From positions 62,001 to 126,000 of the forward strand of contig JAMLJA010000006.1 of NCBI GenBank assembly GCA_023953905.1: DNA of 64,000 nt. The letters run 5' to 3'. The DNA comes from Rhizobiaceae bacterium. Lineage in GTDB: Bacteria; Pseudomonadota; Alphaproteobacteria; Rhizobiales; Rhizobiaceae. Shown piece by piece: positions 8,673 through 18,194 of the stretch. How positions within the stretch are numbered: the first letter of the stretch is position 1; each line of letters begins with the position of its first letter. The notes under the pieces are model-generated. The model made no database searches. It worked only from the letters and a program-made list of their open reading frames with translations, and was not told the origin of the DNA. The position numbers and the translations under genes were made by a program.

Positions 8673-9860
8673 ATGACCGGAGCCACTTTCATTGCACTGA
8701 TCAATCTGGTCGTGGCCGGATTGGTAGCAGCTTCATTTCTGGCAATCTCCACCCACGACTCGGTGCGAGTCGCGGGTCGATGGCTGTCGGGCGCCTATGC
8801 GCTCGGCATGCTTTACTATGTTATCGAATTCAGCATCAGACTTGTCTCCGACTCGGCTTTCATGATGGCGCTCAGTGCAGCCGTTCTGCTGTCCGGATTG
8901 ACGGCGTTCAATCTCGGCCTTGCGTCCCGTTATAAGGTCCGAGCCCCTCTTTTCATCTCAGTTCTCACAATATTCGTTGGTGCTGCAGTCGCCTATTGGG
9001 TCACAGATCTGTCACGTCAGTTGTTCACGCGGATGCTGGCGTTCCAGGGGCCTTACTTTGTTATGCAGATGCTCGCGGCGGCTGTCGTGTTCGCAGGGGC
9101 ACGCCGGAAGCTGGATTTTGTTTTCAGCGGTGTGCTGGGCGCCAGCGCGCTGCAGTTTCTTTCCAAGCCGTTTATTGCTCACGCCGTGGGCGGGTGGGGC
9201 GCAAATCCTGCCGCTTATCTCGACAGCTATTACGCCATGATCTCCCAGACCATGGCCACGCTTTTCGCTCTATCGATCGCCTTGCTCGCGATGATCGTGC
9301 TGGCGCGTGACATATTGCTGGATGCGACGCTGCAGTCCGAGACGGATCTTTTGTCCGGACTTCGCAACAGGCGCGGGTTTGAAACGCAGGCAGGTCCGGC
9401 CATCGAAAGGGCGCGTCGACTGGGACTACCGGTTTCCGTGGTGGTTTGCGACATCGACCGCTTCAAGACGGTCAACGATACTTTCGGTCATGCCGCCGGC
9501 GACCGCGTGCTTGTGGCCTTTGCTCGGTTTCTGGCCCAAACTGCCTGCCCGGAAGCCATTCCGGCGCGTGTAGGCGGCGAGGAATTTGCGATCTTGCTTC
9601 CAGGCAGCAATCTCGCTGCAGCCCGCCTGTTTGCAGAGGATGCGCGTGCCGCATTCCGCTCCATGCCGGTGGAGGGACTGCCCGACGATCGCCGGTTTAC
9701 CGCCAGTTTCGGCGTAGCCGAACTGGCCGCTGACGAGAGCCTCCCCGATATGCTGCGCCGCGCTGACGTCGCGCTCTACGATGCCAAACGCAACGGAAGG
9801 GACATAGTGCGGGTCTCGCTGCGTGTTGCCGCCGGGGCTCCGGCAAGATTGTTTCGGTAG
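8673..9860 (+). CDS. Membrane diguanylate cyclase (7TM + GGDEF)
   Basis: This protein of about 395 residues has seven hydrophobic segments in its first 220 residues and a C-terminal GGDEF domain. The active-site loop reads RVGGEEFAILLPG, the accepted GGEEF form; VVCDIDRFKTVNDTFGHAAGDRVL supplies the metal and nucleotide residues, so it should make cyclic di-GMP. The RxxD product-inhibition site normally five residues before the loop is absent (sequence there is CPEAIPAR), so feedback control through that site is unlikely. A GTG at 8640 could add 11 residues; the ATG at 8673 starts right before the first helix. The N-terminal sensor region has no named domain I can identify. Single gene, convergent with the next. 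Confidence 0.86.
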   Translation: MTGATFIALINLVVAGLVAASFLAISTHDSVRVAGRWLSGAYALGMLYYVIEFSIRLVSDSAFMMALSAAVLLSGLTAFNLGLASRYKVRAPLFISVLTIFVGAAVAYWVTDLSRQLFTRMLAFQGPYFVMQMLAAAVVFAGARRKLDFVFSGVLGASALQFLSKPFIAHAVGGWGANPAAYLDSYYAMISQTMATLFALSIALLAMIVLARDILLDATLQSETDLLSGLRNRRGFETQAGPAIERARRLGLPVSVVVCDIDRFKTVNDTFGHAAGDRVLVAFARFLAQTACPEAIPARVGGEEFAILLPGSNLAAARLFAEDARAAFRSMPVEGLPDDRRFTASFGVAELAADESLPDMLRRADVALYDAKRNGRDIVRVSLRVAAGAPARLFR

Positions 9861-9861
9861 A

Positions 9862-10230
9862 TCAGCGGCCGCGGCAACTGCCTGAAGGTTCGGGCAATTC
9901 GCCATCTCTCAAGCCAAACATGTAGCTGCGGCCTTTGAGCAGCGCGGGCGCGCGATCGCAGTCGATCACCAGATTGAAGCGATCGTCCAGACGCACGACA
10001 TGCGGCTCATCTTTCGCGTCGGCTGCCGAGTAGGCGTTCAGTTCGGCTGCCAGATGACCTTTTCCGATCACGATGCGCTTGTAGCCCGCGCGGCTGTAAA
10101 TAATCAGATTGCCATAGGAATCGGCGTAGGCGTAATCGCGGGAACGGCTGCCGGCCTCTGCCATTCCGGTCGAGGCTACGGCAGCGAAGGCTGCAAGCGC
10201 TGCGCCGAGGATCCTGCCCTTCAGAGTCAT
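9862..10230 (-). CDS. Predicted secreted hypothetical protein
   Basis: This 122-residue protein begins with a Sec signal peptide (MTLKGRILGAALAAFAAVAS, cleavage probably after AEAG). The mature part is short and has a YADSYGNLIIYSRAGYKRIVIGKG segment and two or three cysteines (Cys in VIDCDRAP and GSCRGR) that could form a disulfide in the periplasm. The ATG at 10230 follows GGAGAG. I do not recognise the family. It is divergent from sdhC with a 338-base spacer and convergent with the cyclase gene, one base from its stop. Confidence 0.65.
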   Translation of the reverse strand: MTLKGRILGAALAAFAAVASTGMAEAGSRSRDYAYADSYGNLIIYSRAGYKRIVIGKGHLAAELNAYSAADAKDEPHVVRLDDRFNLVIDCDRAPALLKGRSYMFGLRDGELPEPSGSCRGR

Positions 10231-10278
10231 TGCTACTCTCCATCCTTGCCGTCGAACCGCATCGATTCGCAATTTAAC

Positions 10279-10302
10279 GCTCTATTAACCAAAGTTAAGA
10301 GC
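10279..10302. repeat. Inverted repeat in the divergent region upstream of sdhC
   Basis: GCTCT-AT-TAAC and GTTAAGAGC (10294-10302) form an imperfect stem with a CAAA loop. It lies in the 338-base non-coding stretch 10231-10568 between the secreted hypothetical gene and sdhC. As both genes diverge from here it is more likely an operator or leader element than a terminator. Confidence 0.4.
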
Positions 10303-10460
10303 TTTCATGCAGGCGAGCGGAGACGCTCGGAAAATATGGTTAATAGCGACGCAAACCTATGCTGTCACACAACCTGTCTTCAGTCCGCGCTCAAATCGAT
10401 TGAAGTACCGCGGCGCCATGATGATCGACTAAATCATGGGAGTTGAATGATTTTCTGACT

Positions 10461-10489
10461 TTGACGCAGTGCAAAAAGCACATTAGAAG
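10461..10489 (+). promoter_or_regulatory. Candidate sigma-70 promoter for sdhCDAB
   Basis: TTGACG (10461-10466) is followed after 17 bases by TAGAAG (10484-10489), about 80 bases before the sdhC ATG. The spacer holds a GTGC-AAAAA-GCAC inverted repeat. The -10 match is modest. No other coding feature is seen in this spacer. Confidence 0.4.
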
Positions 10490-10568
10490 GCGTCAGTCCG
10501 AGATCGCACCCAGTTGACGTCAGAGCCGTTTTCATGAGCGAGCGACGATACCGATTTTCGGGGGAGCC

Positions 10569-10964
10569 ATGAGCAAATCCACAGCCACCCGCCAGCGACC
10601 ACTATCGCCGCATCTCACCATCTATCGATGGCCGGTTACCATGGCGGTATCGATCCTGCACCGCGTTACCGGTGGTGCGCTTTATGTCGGCACCTTGCTG
10701 GTTGCCTGGTGGCTTATCGCTGCGGCGACGTCGCCGAGCTACTTCGAGTTCGTCAATGCGCTGATGACGTCGTGGTTCGGGCTGCTGGTCCTGTTTGCCT
10801 ATACGTTCACGATCTTCCTGCATCTCGTCGGCGGCATCCGGCATTTCGTGTGGGACGTCGGCGCCGGGCTTGAGAAGCACACGGCCTCCCGGCTTGGCTG
10901 GGTTTCGATCATCGCCGCGGCGGTGCTCACCGTCGTCGTCTGGTTCATCTATTTCGCGATCTGA
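10569..10964 (+). CDS. sdhC: Succinate dehydrogenase cytochrome b556 subunit
   Basis: This 131-residue protein is the SdhC membrane anchor, three helices that hold heme b and part of the ubiquinone site of complex II. The signature RPLSPHLTIYRWPVTMAVSI and SILHRVTGG near the N-terminus and HLVGGIRHFVWD (heme-ligand histidine region) before the third helix are clear. GGGGGAGCC precedes the ATG. It is the first gene of sdhCDAB; sdhD follows after 10 bases. Confidence 0.95.
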   Translation: MSKSTATRQRPLSPHLTIYRWPVTMAVSILHRVTGGALYVGTLLVAWWLIAAATSPSYFEFVNALMTSWFGLLVLFAYTFTIFLHLVGGIRHFVWDVGAGLEKHTASRLGWVSIIAAAVLTVVVWFIYFAI

Positions 10965-10974
10965 GGAGGCTGTC

Positions 10975-11358
10975 ATGGGCGATATGCGAACACCTCTGGG
11001 CAGGGTCCGCGGCCTCGGTTCGGCCAAGTCGGGCACCGAGCATTTCTGGCGTATCCGGCTCACCGCGATCGCGCTTGCGCCGCTTTCGCTTTTCGTGATC
11101 GGCTGGGTCCTTTCGCTGCGCGGTTCAAGCCTCGAGGAGATCAGGGCATCGATAGCGCATCCATTCGTGGCGCTGATGCTTGCGCTGTTCCTGATCGCCG
11201 CGCTCGATCACATGCGGCTCGGCATGCAGATCATCATCGAGGACTATGCGCATAACGAGGCCAACAAGCTCGTGCTGCTGATCCTCAACACGTTCTTCAC
11301 CATTGCGGTCGGGGTTCTGTCGATCTTCGCCCTTTTGAAACTGACTTTCGGAGGCTGA
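10975..11358 (+). CDS. sdhD: Succinate dehydrogenase hydrophobic membrane anchor subunit
   Basis: This 127-residue SdhD pairs with SdhC to anchor the catalytic subunits in the inner membrane. It has three hydrophobic segments, and the second ends in [16 protein letters not shown], where the family keeps heme- and quinone-site residues. The N-terminal [22 protein letters not shown] is typical of alphaproteobacterial SdhD. The ATG at 10975 follows GAGGAGG; the frame extends upstream into sdhC but that is shadow sequence. sdhA begins three bases after its stop. Confidence 0.93.
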   Translation: MGDMRTPLGRVRGLGSAKSGTEHFWRIRLTAIALAPLSLFVIGWVLSLRGSSLEEIRASIAHPFVALMLALFLIAALDHMRLGMQIIIEDYAHNEANKLVLLILNTFFTIAVGVLSIFALLKLTFGG

Positions 11359-11360
11359 GC

Positions 11361-13193
11361 GTGGCTGACGCGAACAACAAGGCGGCCTCGGCCTACAAAT
11401 ATGTCGACCACAAGTTTGACGTGGTGGTTGTGGGCGCGGGCGGCGCAGGGCTGCGCGCAACTCTCGGCATGGCCGAGCAGGGGCTGAAGACGGCCTGCAT
11501 CACCAAGGTTTTTCCGACCCGCTCCCACACCGTGGCGGCGCAGGGTGGCATTGCGGCATCTCTTCAGAATATGGGGCCTGACAGCTGGCAGTGGCACATG
11601 TACGACACCGTCAAGGGATCGGACTGGCTGGGCGACGTCGACGCCATGGAATACATGGTCCGGCAGGCCCCAGCGGCCGTCTATGAACTCGAACATTACG
11701 GTGTTCCGTTCTCCCGTACGGAAGAGGGCAAGATCTACCAGCGGCCATTTGGCGGACACATGATGAACTATGGCGACGGTCCGCCCGTGCAGCGCACCTG
11801 TGCGGCTGCCGACCGCACCGGCCATGCCATCCTGCACACGCTCTATGGCCAGTCGCTCAAGCACAGCGCACAGTTCTTCGTGGAATATTTCGCGCTCGAC
11901 CTGATCATGGAGCCGGACGGCACTTGCACCGGCGTCGTCGCCTGGAACCTCGATGACGGCACGATTCATCGCTTCTCGGCCAAGATGGTCGTGCTTGCAA
12001 CGGGTGGATATGGGCGCGCCTATTTCTCCGCCACTTCCGCGCATACCTGCACCGGCGACGGCGGCGGCATGGTTGCGCGAGCGGGACTGCCGCTACAGGA
12101 CATGGAGTTCGTGCAGTTCCATCCGACCGGCATTTACGGTGCCGGCTGCCTGATCACGGAGGGCGCGCGCGGGGAAGGCGGCTATCTCGTCAATTCCGAG
12201 GGCGAACGGTTCATGGAGCGCTATGCTCCGTCAGCGAAGGATCTCGCATCGCGCGATGTCGTTTCGCGATGCATGACGCTGGAAATCCGCGAGGGGCGCG
12301 GCGTCGGCAAGAACAAGGATCATATCTTCCTGCATCTCGATCATCTCGATCCGGCGGTGCTGCACGAGCGTCTGCCCGGTATTTCGGAATCGGCCAAGAT
12401 CTTCGCAGGGGTCGATGTGACGCGTGAGCCGATCCCCGTGCTGCCGACAGTCCACTACAATATGGGCGGCATCCCGACCAATTACTGGGGCGAGGTCCTG
12501 TCTCCGACCGCCGACAATCCCGATCGTGTCCTGCCGGGCCTGATGGCTGTCGGCGAGGCGGGCTGTGCCTCCGTGCATGGCGCCAACCGGCTGGGTTCCA
12601 ACTCGCTGATCGACCTTGTCGTGTTCGGACGCGCCGCCGCGATCAAGGCCGCGCAGGTGATCGACAAGGACGCCGCGGTGCCGGCGATCAACCAGGCGTC
12701 GGTCGACAAGATCATGGAGCGCTTCGACCGTCTGAGGCACGCCAACGGCAGCACGCCGACCGCACAGTTGCGCGAGAAGATGCAGCGCGCCATGCAGGAA
12801 GACGCTGCCGTCTTCCGTACCCAGGACAGTCTCGCAAAAGGCTGCGAGCGCATCTCCGCGATCTGGAACGAGCTCAAGGATATCAAGGTCTCCGACCGGT
12901 CGATGATCTGGAATTCGGACCTCGTCGAGACGCTGGAGCTCGAGAACCTGATGGCCAACGCCATCACCACCGTGCACGGCGCGGAAGCACGCAAGGAAAG
13001 CCGCGGCGCCCATGCCCGCGAGGATTTCTCGGCGCGTGATGACGCCAACTGGCGCAAGCACACGCTGGCGTGGGTCGACGATGCGGGCAAGGTGACGCTC
13101 GACTACCGGCCGGTGCATACCGAGACGATGCTGCCACTGGATGAGGGTGGTATCGACCCGAAGAAGATCGCGCCCAAGGCGCGGGTATACTGA
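11361..13193 (+). CDS. sdhA: Succinate dehydrogenase flavoprotein subunit
   Basis: This 610-residue flavoprotein oxidises succinate to fumarate. The dinucleotide fold [16 protein letters not shown] (residues 21-36) is followed by [11 protein letters not shown], in which His56 carries the covalent FAD. Active-site segments are present: [21 protein letters not shown], the substrate histidine/arginine in [12 protein letters not shown], and [17 protein letters not shown]. The start is GTG, tightly spaced after sdhD. Length matches the family. It works with SdhB and the SdhCD anchor at the cytoplasmic face of the inner membrane, linking the TCA cycle to the respiratory chain. Confidence 0.97.
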   Translation: MADANNKAASAYKYVDHKFDVVVVGAGGAGLRATLGMAEQGLKTACITKVFPTRSHTVAAQGGIAASLQNMGPDSWQWHMYDTVKGSDWLGDVDAMEYMVRQAPAAVYELEHYGVPFSRTEEGKIYQRPFGGHMMNYGDGPPVQRTCAAADRTGHAILHTLYGQSLKHSAQFFVEYFALDLIMEPDGTCTGVVAWNLDDGTIHRFSAKMVVLATGGYGRAYFSATSAHTCTGDGGGMVARAGLPLQDMEFVQFHPTGIYGAGCLITEGARGEGGYLVNSEGERFMERYAPSAKDLASRDVVSRCMTLEIREGRGVGKNKDHIFLHLDHLDPAVLHERLPGISESAKIFAGVDVTREPIPVLPTVHYNMGGIPTNYWGEVLSPTADNPDRVLPGLMAVGEAGCASVHGANRLGSNSLIDLVVFGRAAAIKAAQVIDKDAAVPAINQASVDKIMERFDRLRHANGSTPTAQLREKMQRAMQEDAAVFRTQDSLAKGCERISAIWNELKDIKVSDRSMIWNSDLVETLELENLMANAITTVHGAEARKESRGAHAREDFSARDDANWRKHTLAWVDDAGKVTLDYRPVHTETMLPLDEGGIDPKKIAPKARVY

Positions 13194-13203
13194 GGAGCGG
13201 TAG

Positions 13204-13983
13204 ATGGTCGAACTCGCACTCCCCAAGAACTCGCAGATACGGCCCGGCAAGACATGGCCGAAGCCGGAGGGCGCAACCAATCTGCGCGAATACCGCATCT
13301 ATCGCTGGTCGCCGGACGATGGCGAGAATCCGAGCGTCGATACCTATTTCGTCGACCTCGACGATTGCGGACCGATGGTTCTCGACGCGCTGCTCTACAT
13401 CAAGAACAAGATCGACCCGACCCTGACGCTGCGTCGCTCGTGCCGTGAAGGCATCTGCGGTTCGTGCGCCATGAACATCGACGGTTCGAATACCCTGGCC
13501 TGCACCAAGGGCATGGACGATATTTCGGGGGCGGTGAAGGTTTATCCGCTGCCGCACATGCCCGTGGTGAAGGATCTCGTTCCCGACCTCACGGTGCCCT
13601 ACGCGCAGCTCACCTCGATCGACCCGTATCTGAAGACCGTATCGCCGGAGCCGGCCAAGGAGTGGCTGCAGAGCCACGAGGACCGTCAGAAACTCGACGG
13701 GCTGTATGAGTGTATCTTGTGTTTCTGCTGCCAGACGTCATGCCCGAGCTACTGGTGGAATGGCGACCGCTATCTCGGTCCTGCCGTTCTGCTTCAGGCC
13801 TATCGCTGGCTGATCGATTCGCGCGACGAAGCCAAGGGCGAACGCCTCGACAATCTCGAGGATCCGTTCCGCCTGTATCGCTGCCACACCATCATGAATT
13901 GCGCGCAGACCTGTCCCAAGGGCCTGAACCCGGCCAAGGCAATTGCCGAGATCAAGAAGATGATGGTCGAGCGGCGGGTGTAA
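13204..13983 (+). CDS. sdhB: Succinate dehydrogenase iron-sulfur subunit
   Basis: This 259-residue SdhB carries electrons from FAD to quinone. All three clusters can be placed: [2Fe-2S] in [16 protein letters not shown] plus a later Cys in NTLAC; [4Fe-4S] in [12 protein letters not shown]; [3Fe-4S] in [17 protein letters not shown]. The ATG lies 10 bases after the sdhA stop with GAGGAGC before it. It closes the sdhCDAB operon; the YceH gene starts 41 bases later and could be read through. Confidence 0.97.
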   Translation: MVELALPKNSQIRPGKTWPKPEGATNLREYRIYRWSPDDGENPSVDTYFVDLDDCGPMVLDALLYIKNKIDPTLTLRRSCREGICGSCAMNIDGSNTLACTKGMDDISGAVKVYPLPHMPVVKDLVPDLTVPYAQLTSIDPYLKTVSPEPAKEWLQSHEDRQKLDGLYECILCFCCQTSCPSYWWNGDRYLGPAVLLQAYRWLIDSRDEAKGERLDNLEDPFRLYRCHTIMNCAQTCPKGLNPAKAIAEIKKMMVERRV

Positions 13984-14024
13984 TCGCGTCGCGACGAAAG
14001 CTGCCTTGCTCTAGCGGAGACACG

Positions 14025-14663
14025 ATGGCCGAAGATCTTCCCATCCTCAATCCGATCGAAGCGCGCGTGCTCGGCTGTCTGGCCGAAAAGAAGGAGCTGA
14101 CGCCGGATGTCTATCCGCTGACGCTGAATGCTGCGCTGGGCGCCTGCAACCAGAAGACGGCGCGCGACCCGGTCATGGCACTGGAGATGGTGGAGGTTCG
14201 CCGGGCGCTGAGCTCGCTGGAGCAGAAAGGCCTCGTGCGCCAAGCGTTCGCATCTCGCGTCGAGCGCTACGAGCATCAGTTCGCCCACAAGTTCTCGTTG
14301 ACGCAGAACCAGACCGCGCTCGTGGCGCTGATGCTGCTGCGCGGCCCGCAGACGGCCCATGAACTCATGGCGCGATCCGAGCGCATGGCGCGCTTCCAGT
14401 CCATTGACGATCTGCGCAGCGATCTCGATCTGCTGATCGGTCGCCGTCCCGCGCTGGTGCAGCTGATCGAACGCGCACCCGGCCAGCGCGAGGAGCGCTT
14501 CGCCCAGTTGCTCACGGGACCGGTCGATGTATCGGCCGCCCAATCCGCTCCAATGCGCTTTGCCCAGCCGGAAGCGTCACCGGATCTGGAAGCCCGCGTC
14601 GCGGCGCTTGAGGTGCAGGTCGCCAAGCTCGCCGATCAGCTGAAACAGTTGACCGGCGAATAG
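14025..14663 (+). CDS. yceH: YceH family protein (DUF480)
   Basis: This 212-residue protein matches the YceH/DUF480 family, built of two winged-helix domains. Diagnostic strings are NPIEARVLGCLAEKKELTPDVYPL at the start, ALGACNQKTARDPVM, then RVERYEHQFAHKFSL and LMLLRGPQTAHEL. A C-terminal coiled coil (about residues 185-210) is typical. The molecular function of the family is not settled. The frame is open well upstream, but the ATG at 14025 gives the conserved N-terminus. It follows sdhB on the same strand and is the last conserved-type gene before the accessory block. Confidence 0.9.
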   Translation: MAEDLPILNPIEARVLGCLAEKKELTPDVYPLTLNAALGACNQKTARDPVMALEMVEVRRALSSLEQKGLVRQAFASRVERYEHQFAHKFSLTQNQTALVALMLLRGPQTAHELMARSERMARFQSIDDLRSDLDLLIGRRPALVQLIERAPGQREERFAQLLTGPVDVSAAQSAPMRFAQPEASPDLEARVAALEVQVAKLADQLKQLTGE

Positions 14664-14841
14664 GCTCAGCTGTGGCGTAGCCTTAACCGATTTTGGGGCG
14701 CGATCGTTTCTTCGGTTGGAACTTTACGCGTCAATGGACAAAGCGATTTCCCGCCAGGTCGAGATGGCGTGAGCGCTTTGAGCAGCCGGCCAGAGCCTAT
14801 TGGAAAAGAACCGGGTGCTGAATCAAATCGGTCAAGTTGAA

Positions 14842-15498
14842 CTAGCGGCAATACTTCGCTTCATAGAACTCGCGTGCGGGCTGCATGTGCGCAATGCAAA
14901 GCTCTTCCAGCGCGTCAATTCTACCTGCCTCGACGGCTTCGACGATTTGACGGTGATCTTCGATAGCTTTCGCCACCATGACTGGCACGCCAAGTCCGTG
15001 TGAGCGGATGGCGTGAGTGTTCGCATTCGACAATTCGATGGCTTCTACAAGATAGGGGTTGCCGGTCCCTTCAAACAACGTTCGATGGAACCTTCTGTTT
15101 GTCCGGAATATCTCTCCGAGATTCTTTTCGGCCGCCGCGCTCGCATGCGCCTGTTGCGCAGCGCGCAATTCTTCAAGCCATTGCGGCTCGGCAGGCAGGC
15201 GGATGCGTTGTGCGGCCGCCCGGTGGAGAAGATGCCTCACATCATACAGTGCAGCTACCGCGTCCCGCGAAAAGTAACGTACGGTCGCGCCACGATTTGG
15301 GCGCCTCTCCACAATTCCTCTGCGCTCCAGTTCTTGGAGCGCTGCTCTTACAATGTGGCGCTTTGTATCGAAGCGCAGAATGAATTCGTCTTCGTATAGC
15401 CGCTGACGCGGCAGAAAAATGCCGAAGATGATGTCCTTCTCGAGCTCGGAAACTACGGAATTTACCGCTCGCTCAGTGCTTGTTCCGTGCTGGCGCAC
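14842..15498 (-). CDS. GntR-family transcriptional regulator (FCD/FadR type)
   Basis: This 218-residue regulator has an N-terminal winged helix (VVSELEKDIIFGIFLPRQRL, with RHIVRAALQELERRGIVERRPNRG as recognition and wing) and a C-terminal all-helical FCD effector domain. The FCD metal ligands are plausible: Asp in YDVRHLLHR, His in NRRFHRTLFEGTGN, His in EDHRQIVEAVEAG and His in IAHMQPAREF. Start is GTG; no ATG is available in frame. It is divergent from the aldehyde dehydrogenase gene across 214 bases and probably controls it with an organic acid as effector. A TATCGATA palindrome at 15515-15522 in the shared spacer is one operator candidate. Confidence 0.9.
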   Translation of the reverse strand: MRQHGTSTERAVNSVVSELEKDIIFGIFLPRQRLYEDEFILRFDTKRHIVRAALQELERRGIVERRPNRGATVRYFSRDAVAALYDVRHLLHRAAAQRIRLPAEPQWLEELRAAQQAHASAAAEKNLGEIFRTNRRFHRTLFEGTGNPYLVEAIELSNANTHAIRSHGLGVPVMVAKAIEDHRQIVEAVEAGRIDALEELCIAHMQPAREFYEAKYCR

Positions 15499-15712
15499 CT
15501 GACCACCATGAGATTATCGATATTCACGGTGGTAGTTACGCCAACGCCCATGCCGACGCAATCAACGCCCCTAAAACACTTGCCCGCCCTTGAGCTTTTC
15601 GTAGTTTCCGCCGCGTCGGCGCCATCGAAAGAATGTGCCGGACGCAAGCACTGAGAGTCGCCGAACGGCCGCATTCAGTGACACGCTTCAACACACCGGT
15701 CAGGTCAGCACG

Positions 15713-17149
15713 ATGGTCAATCAAAGCACTTCGGAAGAATTGGTCAGCATCAATCCCGCGACTGGACAGGAAGTCAGGCGCATCGCCACCACCAGCATCA
15801 ATGAGCTGAACGACGTTGTAGAACGCGCAACTCATGCATTTCGGCACTCGGGCTGGAAAGATTTGTTGCCGCACCGCCGGGCTGCTGTGCTGCGCGCAAT
15901 AGCCACTGGGCTGGATGCAGAGAAGGAACACCTCGCGACGCTCCAGATGTGTGACAATGGCAAGCCTTTGTCAGAGTGTCGTGGAATGGTCGAGTACGCA
16001 GTTGGCGCATTCAACTATTATGCTTCGGTTTGCGAGACGCTGCAGACGGATGTGACGCCGCCGCGTGGGGACTACGTGTCATTCACGGTTCTGGAGCCTT
16101 TTGGCGTGGTCGCGGCCATCACACCGTGGAACTCCCCTATCATGAACGACGCGACCAAGGTGGCGCCTGCGCTGGCTGCTGGAAATGCGGTCATTCTGAA
16201 GCCGTCGGAAGATTCACCGCTGCTTTCGCCTGAGCTGGCCCGCATTGCGCGTACGGCGGGATTGCCGGAAAACATGCTGCAGGTGGTACAGGGTCGGGGT
16301 GCGGAGATTGGTTCTGCGTTGGTCGCGCATGCTGGCGTCGATATGATCTCGTTTACAGGAGGCACCGACACAGGGCGCGCTATCGCCCGTGTCGCGGGTG
16401 ATCGCCTGGTGCCCGTTGCGCTTGAGCTTGGAGGCAAATCGCCACACATCGTATTCGCCGATGCCGACCGCGAACATGCTGTTGCCGCTGTCGCCGCTGG
16501 AATCTTCGGTTCTTCCGGCCAATCGTGCGTTGCGGGATCGCGCCTGTTCATAGAAGAGCATGTATACGACGTGGTGCTGAACCAGGTTGTCGAGCGTGCG
16601 AAACGCATCGTGGTTGCTGCACCCGATGAGGTAGGCGTCGAGGTCGGCCCGCTGGCCTCCTTTCATCATCGTGACCGAGTTCAAGCCTTTGTGGAACGCG
16701 CCCGTGCGGAAGGCGGCCGCATCCTGTGTGGTGGACATGCGCCGCGAGGGGGCCCGTATGACAAGGGCGCGTACTATATGCCGACAGTTGTCGAGGGGCT
16801 GCATCCCGAGTCGCAAACCTGCCAGGAGGAAGCTTTTGGTCCCGTGCTCGTGGCTATCCCGTTTCGAGGTGAAGCCGATCTCATCGCGAAGGCTAACGGC
16901 ACGGCATTCGGTCTCGCCTGTGGCATCTGGACGGAGAGCTTCAAGAGGGCATGGCGGATCGGCAGGGCACTCGATGCCGGTTCGGTCTGGGTCAATACTT
17001 ACAAGCAGTCAGTGACCACGACACCGTTTGGCGGTTTCAAAAACAGCGGGCTCGGTCGCGAAAAGGGTATCGAAGGCTTGAGGCTTTATTGCCAGGTCAA
17101 GAGCATGTTTTTCGGGCTGCACGACAGCCCCCTGCCGATTGCCAAATAA
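15713..17149 (+). CDS. NAD(P)-dependent aldehyde dehydrogenase
   Basis: This 478-residue protein belongs to the aldehyde dehydrogenase superfamily and oxidises an aldehyde to the acid with NAD(P)+. FVNP-type start INPATGQEVRRI, cofactor-binding ITPWNSP and KPSEDSPL, the general-base Glu in ELGGKSPHIVF, and the catalytic Cys in GQSCVAGSRLF are all present, as is EEAFGPVL. Start at ATG 15713 gives the normal length; upstream frame lacks family sequence. It is followed after 39 bases by a beta-hydroxyacid dehydrogenase gene, and is divergent from a GntR regulator. The pair suggests oxidation of a hydroxy acid or semialdehyde intermediate. Substrate unknown. Confidence 0.92.
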   Translation: MVNQSTSEELVSINPATGQEVRRIATTSINELNDVVERATHAFRHSGWKDLLPHRRAAVLRAIATGLDAEKEHLATLQMCDNGKPLSECRGMVEYAVGAFNYYASVCETLQTDVTPPRGDYVSFTVLEPFGVVAAITPWNSPIMNDATKVAPALAAGNAVILKPSEDSPLLSPELARIARTAGLPENMLQVVQGRGAEIGSALVAHAGVDMISFTGGTDTGRAIARVAGDRLVPVALELGGKSPHIVFADADREHAVAAVAAGIFGSSGQSCVAGSRLFIEEHVYDVVLNQVVERAKRIVVAAPDEVGVEVGPLASFHHRDRVQAFVERARAEGGRILCGGHAPRGGPYDKGAYYMPTVVEGLHPESQTCQEEAFGPVLVAIPFRGEADLIAKANGTAFGLACGIWTESFKRAWRIGRALDAGSVWVNTYKQSVTTTPFGGFKNSGLGREKGIEGLRLYCQVKSMFFGLHDSPLPIAK

Positions 17150-17188
17150 GGCCCCCGCAAATCCTCAGCATTCCGAATAGGTAGCTCC

Positions 17189-18094
17189 ATGACACAATTG
17201 AAGAAGGTCGCGCTTTATGGACTGGGAAACATGGGCTTTCCGATCGCGCGACGCATAGCCTCCACATTTTCGCTTCAGGTCGCCGACCTCAATAGCGACC
17301 TGGTACGGCGGGCGGTCCACGAGTTTTCGGCTGTTGCAATCAACGATGCGCGTGATTTGACCGACACTGGAATCGTCGTTCTGTCTCTGCCCAGCCCGCA
17401 AGCCTCTATCAACGTCTTGAAACTGATTGCGCCCCATCTTGGTAGAGGAACGATTGTCATCGAGACCAGCACTGTCAATCCGTCGGACGTGTTAGCCGCC
17501 CGCGACCTGCTTGCTGCCTACAATGTCGATTTAATCGACGCTTCCGTGATGGCTGGAGTCAGCCAGATGGAGGCAGGCACTGCTATGCTGCTTGTCGGTG
17601 GCAACGAAACGTCAGTCGAAGCTGTCCGACCAGTTTTGAGCGCAATGGCGGATCGCATCATTACTTTTGGACCGTCGGGTACCGGTGCGGCGGCCAAGGT
17701 GATCAACAATGCCGTTGCACATGCGGTCATGGTCGTGGTGGCCGAGGCTGGAGCGATGGCAACTGCTTGCGGCGTTGAGATCGGAAAGTTCATCGGCTTG
17801 CTGTCAGATGCGCAGATGGGTCTGCATCGTCCGCTTACCTTCCGCTATGCCGAGCGGATAACGAAGGGTGATTATGTTGGTGGCATGCCTGTCGATGCAG
17901 CGCGAAAGGATTCCACTCTCGCCCTTGCTCTTGCGCAGGAGAAAGGCGTTCCTCTTTTCGCTATCCAGGCGTCGCATGGCGCTTATGAAATCGCGGTAGC
18001 CGCAGGCTATGGACGCGAGGATTATGCCGCTGTGGCCAAAATCTGGGCCGACTGGGGAGTTCCTGCATATCCGTCCGCGCGACAAAACCCCTGA
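17189..18094 (+). CDS. 3-hydroxyisobutyrate dehydrogenase family NAD(P)-dependent oxidoreductase
   Basis: This 301-residue enzyme is of the beta-hydroxyacid dehydrogenase family. The Rossmann motif GLGNMGFPIARRI sits at residues 11-23; the catalytic Lys lies in GTGAAAKVINNAV (about residue 170), and DASVMAGVSQMEAGTAMLLVGG is the substrate-binding segment. Family enzymes oxidise 3-hydroxyisobutyrate, tartronate semialdehyde, 6-phosphogluconate-like or related acids, so the substrate here is open. With the preceding aldehyde dehydrogenase it probably forms one operon under the divergent GntR regulator. Convergent with the S12 hydrolase gene, about 100 bases away. Confidence 0.9.
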   Translation: MTQLKKVALYGLGNMGFPIARRIASTFSLQVADLNSDLVRRAVHEFSAVAINDARDLTDTGIVVLSLPSPQASINVLKLIAPHLGRGTIVIETSTVNPSDVLAARDLLAAYNVDLIDASVMAGVSQMEAGTAMLLVGGNETSVEAVRPVLSAMADRIITFGPSGTGAAAKVINNAVAHAVMVVVAEAGAMATACGVEIGKFIGLLSDAQMGLHRPLTFRYAERITKGDYVGGMPVDAARKDSTLALALAQEKGVPLFAIQASHGAYEIAVAAGYGREDYAAVAKIWADWGVPAYPSARQNP

Positions 18095-18194
18095 GAAGAA
18101 AACTCAGAAAAAGCAGCGATAACTTGCGTTCAAGGTCTCATGGCATTGGCCTAGGAAGTGGCACGAGGCGATCAATGGTTTGCCGTCATCCAGG

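Noticed and set aside
12231..13298. Minus-strand frame of 355 codons across sdhA/sdhB
   Set aside because: High-GC antisense frame; the opposite strand encodes SdhA and SdhB with all cofactor motifs.
14664..14841. tRNA or attachment site at the left edge of the accessory block
   Set aside because: No cloverleaf-like sequence or repeat shared with the right edge could be seen by eye.
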